Positions 15,605-17,580 of a stretch of DNA of 17,580 bases are shown here, in pieces. A program made the translations under genes and the position numbers. Below the pieces are notes generated by a model. It saw only the letters and a program-made list of their open reading frames with translations, made no database searches and had not been told where the DNA came from. This DNA is from Chlamydiota bacterium (GTDB taxonomy: Bacteria > Chlamydiota > Chlamydiia > Chlamydiales > Rhabdochlamydiaceae), in assembly GCA_013041585.1 (NCBI GenBank), contig JABEVM010000243.1, positions 1 to 17,580 of the forward strand. The letters are read 5' to 3'. Within the stretch, counting starts at the first letter, position 1. The number at the start of each line of letters is the position of its first letter.

Positions 15605-15915
15605 ATGATCTTGGTATCCCAGGTGTAGTTGCGAGAGACTAACTGGGTTTGAAAGTAGATCTGTTGAAACGCGATCATGAAGATTTTATTTTCTTCAGGC
15701 GAAGCATCCTGCTCAGGAATCGCAATTTGTCTATAATTTTTAAGGATAGGGTGCGCGTTAGGGGGTATTTGTATGCCTCCTGTCTCTTCAATCATCTTTT
15801 TAAACTCGTTATCTAGAAAAGTAATCTTATAACCAGTTTTGTTTTCATAATCTAAGCGTAATACTTCTTTAGGTGGATTATGATTATGATTGATGAGGGT
15901 TGCTTGTACTTTCAT
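15592..15915 (-). CDS. Hypothetical 107-residue protein
   Basis: I do not recognise this protein. It is soluble, with no signal peptide or membrane helix, and its composition (mixed charged, aromatic and hydrophobic residues throughout) looks like a real coding sequence. It begins MKVQATLINHNHN and contains a run of acidic and basic residues about 24-50, then IPPNAHPILKNYRQIAIPEQDASPEE. CAAGAG four bases before the ATG at 15915 is an acceptable ribosome binding site. Upstream in the transcript, ATATCC/GGATAT (15932-15949) forms a small hairpin followed by TATTTTT, which could attenuate transcription or end the transcript of the upstream 424-aa gene. Because it lies beside the kinase-like gene, it may belong to the same accessory cluster, but it is transcribed in the opposite direction. 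Confidence 0.6.
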   Translation of the reverse strand: MKVQATLINHNHNPPKEVLRLDYENKTGYKITFLDNEFKKMIEETGGIQIPPNAHPILKNYRQIAIPEQDASPEENKIFMIAFQQIYFQTQLVSRNYTWDTKIISQD

Positions 15916-16268
15916 AAACTCTTGAAAAATAATATCCGTGGAAGGATATACATAATTTTTTTTTATTACTTCATTTTTTTTGAATCATGCAGGAATAGTT
16001 CATCCCTATCAAGCTTTTTTGCCAGAAAGAGGGATGAACTAGGAACGTTTTATTGCGCGATTGGTTTAAGAAGTGCTTTTATTGTGCAGAGCTTTAAGGG
16101 TTTTGTAATCGAAGATACGAATGATTCTGAAATTTGGATCCATTTGGACGGTTCAATGCCTATCTATATCTTCGATCTACGGAACGCTGATAAAGAACGT
16201 TAAGAACCTTGAAAGGTTACATAGCCTGATTTTTCTAATTTGTAGGTTATCGTGGAACTCGTGAGATT
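15916..16268. other. 353-bp stretch with long inverted repeat and gene-like remnant
   Basis: No confident gene here. It holds a 12-bp perfect inverted repeat (15996-16007 with 16030-16041), runs of T (15956-15979), and near 16205-16218 a short palindrome AACCTTGAAAGGTT. A plus-strand open frame reaches the stop at 16203. Its last roughly 50 codons (from about 16051, ending ...IFDLRNADKER) have protein-like composition, but the frame upstream runs through poly-T and antisense to the 107-aa gene, and no start with a ribosome binding site is seen. It may be a decayed gene end. Confidence 0.5.
15996..16041. repeat. 12-bp perfect inverted repeat, 22-base loop
   Basis: TAGTTCATCCCT (15996-16007) and AGGGATGAACTA (16030-16041) are exact reverse complements. 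The loop holds six T residues and no other clear structure. It could be a stable RNA hairpin, a protein site, or the mark of a small mobile element. No T tract follows, so it is not a standard terminator. Confidence 0.75.
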
Positions 16269-17543
16269 TTATTTTTTTATCTTTTCCTGTACTTCAGGTA
16301 AATTGACTCCTTTTAAAATAATATAAAAAGAATTTTCCTGCTGTTCTATTGTAAATTCAAGGCCTATGTCTCTTATTAGTTTAGCTAAGAGTGTTTCGCT
16401 TTCAATTTCTGACAAGCTTGTTTGATGAGCAGCGTCTACGATTGTATCGCAATCCATTCTATAATAGGCAGAAAAAGTCAACCCTGTTAGTTCTGATAAT
16501 ACTTGTGTTGCTGATTGAGAATCAATTTTTCTAGTTAAGTCAAATTTTTTGTCATAGTGCATGATTAATTCATTATGAAAATCTAAATCTTGTAGCAGTT
16601 GAACGTTATTTTTTGCTTTAGAAATGATCTTGACTGCTAGAAGAATAGCTTCTTCATAACTACGAATAAAACGTCTTTGCTTTGCACTTAGTTCATAGAC
16701 TTTGCTCGCTACATCTACATACTCTATGATTGATCTTACAATGACCTCAAGAGAATGTGTTTTAACACTTTCTAAAAATGGAGGGATAGAATAGATCTCG
16801 CCTGTGCATATCTGTTCTTCTATTTGAGCTGTAGGCGACGTATCATGTGTACAAAATGTTTTTTTGATCTCTTGCATTAAGGATTGACTAGAAATATATC
16901 TGTCATTTCCTAATAAGCATACAAAGTTGGGTATGTTCGGGTCAGATTGGACTGCTTTTATTGGATGAGCATTTTTTCCTTGAATCCAGTTTTCAAAAGC
17001 CAATTGCTCACTGCCATTATAATAGACGATTTCAACACGTCCATTAAGTTTTTTGATTTTATCTTGTAGTTCAGAATCCATTTTCGATGATTCTGGGATT
17101 AGAATTGTCGCTTCATTTGAAATTCTATAAGGGCCAATACAGAACATATCTTCCAGATATCCTCCTGAAATACTGTCCAAGGCATTTGTAAGCTTATCTA
17201 TGATGATAAACCTCGGCTTGCTTGCTTGAGCATAGGCACTGTGTGCCGAAGCGATTGAGTTTACAGAAAAGTGCACTGTTGGTCTAAAAATGGAAAATAC
17301 TCTTTCAATAGTAGGTATTAAACCAGGAGTTGTGTTGCCATTGAATTTCATTCTTGGATGAATTATTCCTTCTCGTGGAAGGAACCTTGTGGCATGACAA
17401 AGATACAAATTTGTTATTGAAGAATCGGGCTTTCGATTGGCTTTTGTACAGATAGCAGTTTCCTGTTCTATGAGACTTCGGACATGAGGTGTATTAGCAT
17501 ATCCCTTTGTATATTCAAATGTTTGCTTGCTAGTAATTATCAT
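16269..17543 (-). CDS. Hypothetical 424-residue protein, possible effector
   Basis: I do not recognise the family. There is no signal peptide or membrane helix. The N-terminal half has a conserved-looking core: NLYLCHATRFLPREGIIHPRM (45-65), PTVHFSVNSIASAHSAY (88-104), RFIIIDKL (111-118) and ISGGYLEDMFCIGPYR (125-140). The H-A-T followed about 40 residues later by V-H-F-S loosely recalls ADP-ribosyltransferase folds, but the catalytic set is not clear. The C-terminal half (about 255-424) looks helical and charged. The ATG at 17543 has no ribosome binding site; its leader contains a direct repeat TTGTTAATT (17543-17551 and 17556-17564). Base composition appears more A/T-rich than the housekeeping genes. 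It neighbours the kinase-like gene, so an effector role is conceivable but unproven. Confidence 0.65.
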   Translation of the reverse strand: MIITSKQTFEYTKGYANTPHVRSLIEQETAICTKANRKPDSSITNLYLCHATRFLPREGIIHPRMKFNGNTTPGLIPTIERVFSIFRPTVHFSVNSIASAHSAYAQASKPRFIIIDKLTNALDSISGGYLEDMFCIGPYRISNEATILIPESSKMDSELQDKIKKLNGRVEIVYYNGSEQLAFENWIQGKNAHPIKAVQSDPNIPNFVCLLGNDRYISSQSLMQEIKKTFCTHDTSPTAQIEEQICTGEIYSIPPFLESVKTHSLEVIVRSIIEYVDVASKVYELSAKQRRFIRSYEEAILLAVKIISKAKNNVQLLQDLDFHNELIMHYDKKFDLTRKIDSQSATQVLSELTGLTFSAYYRMDCDTIVDAAHQTSLSEIESETLLAKLIRDIGLEFTIEQQENSFYIILKGVNLPEVQEKIKK

Positions 17544-17580
17544 TGTTAATTCTTGTTGTTAATTTATTAAAATATATTAA

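Noticed and set aside
15880..16203. Plus-strand 107-codon ORF
   Set aside because: Its first half is antisense to a better gene and then runs through T-rich DNA giving Phe/Tyr/Ile strings. No ribosome binding site; only the tail looks protein-like, so it is noted as a remnant.
1..17580. CRISPR arrays, insertion sequences, phage genes
   Set aside because: I saw no regularly spaced repeats, transposase or integrase motifs, or phage structural genes.

Overview
The window looks like chromosomal DNA from a member of the Chlamydiota, probably an environmental (amoeba- or arthropod-associated) chlamydia rather than Chlamydia itself. The evidence is a plant-plastid/chlamydial type glycerol-3-phosphate acyltransferase (PlsB) beside RNase G and an M16 protease, a PlsX/L32/YceD cluster, a TyrP-type aromatic amino acid permease, a poly(A) polymerase/LpxB cluster, and a eukaryote-like lipid-kinase-like gene. 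From memory, Chlamydia also keeps ptr, plsB, cafA/rng, rpmF and plsX close together. No rRNA or tRNA is present, so the genus cannot be fixed.

Layout. (1) 34-348 (+) is a small three-helix membrane protein followed by a clear intrinsic terminator. (2) 450-7801 (-) is a block read yceD, rpmF, plsX, then rng, plsB, ptr. The last three overlap each other at their ends, as do rpmF and plsX. It joins ribosome assembly (L32), rRNA/mRNA processing (RNase G), and the entry of acyl chains into phospholipid (PlsX, PlsB), plus an exported protease. (3) 7802-8069 is a divergent control region with a perfect 7-5-7 dyad. (4) 8070-12522 (+) is a tight operon: pcnB, an alpha/beta hydrolase, lpxB (lipid A disaccharide synthase) and a tyrP-type permease. 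The pcnB start is a weak TTG buried in a hairpin. (5) 12508-13830 (-) is a sodium:alanine/glycine symporter whose 3' end overlaps that of the permease gene. (6) 13831-17543 is an accessory-looking flank. It holds a 483-aa protein with a PI3/PI4-kinase-like catalytic core and a disordered N-terminus carrying SPxK/R repeats, a 107-aa orphan, a 353-bp stretch with a 12-bp perfect inverted repeat, and a 424-aa orphan.

The core genes are housekeeping and confidently named. The novelty is on the right flank. The 483-aa protein carries N-lobe, activation and catalytic-loop motifs like those of plant type II gamma phosphatidylinositol 4-kinases and is a good candidate secreted effector. The 424-aa protein has an N-terminal pattern loosely like ADP-ribosyltransferase folds, which is only a suggestion. 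All functional calls come from reading motifs by eye; no database search was run.
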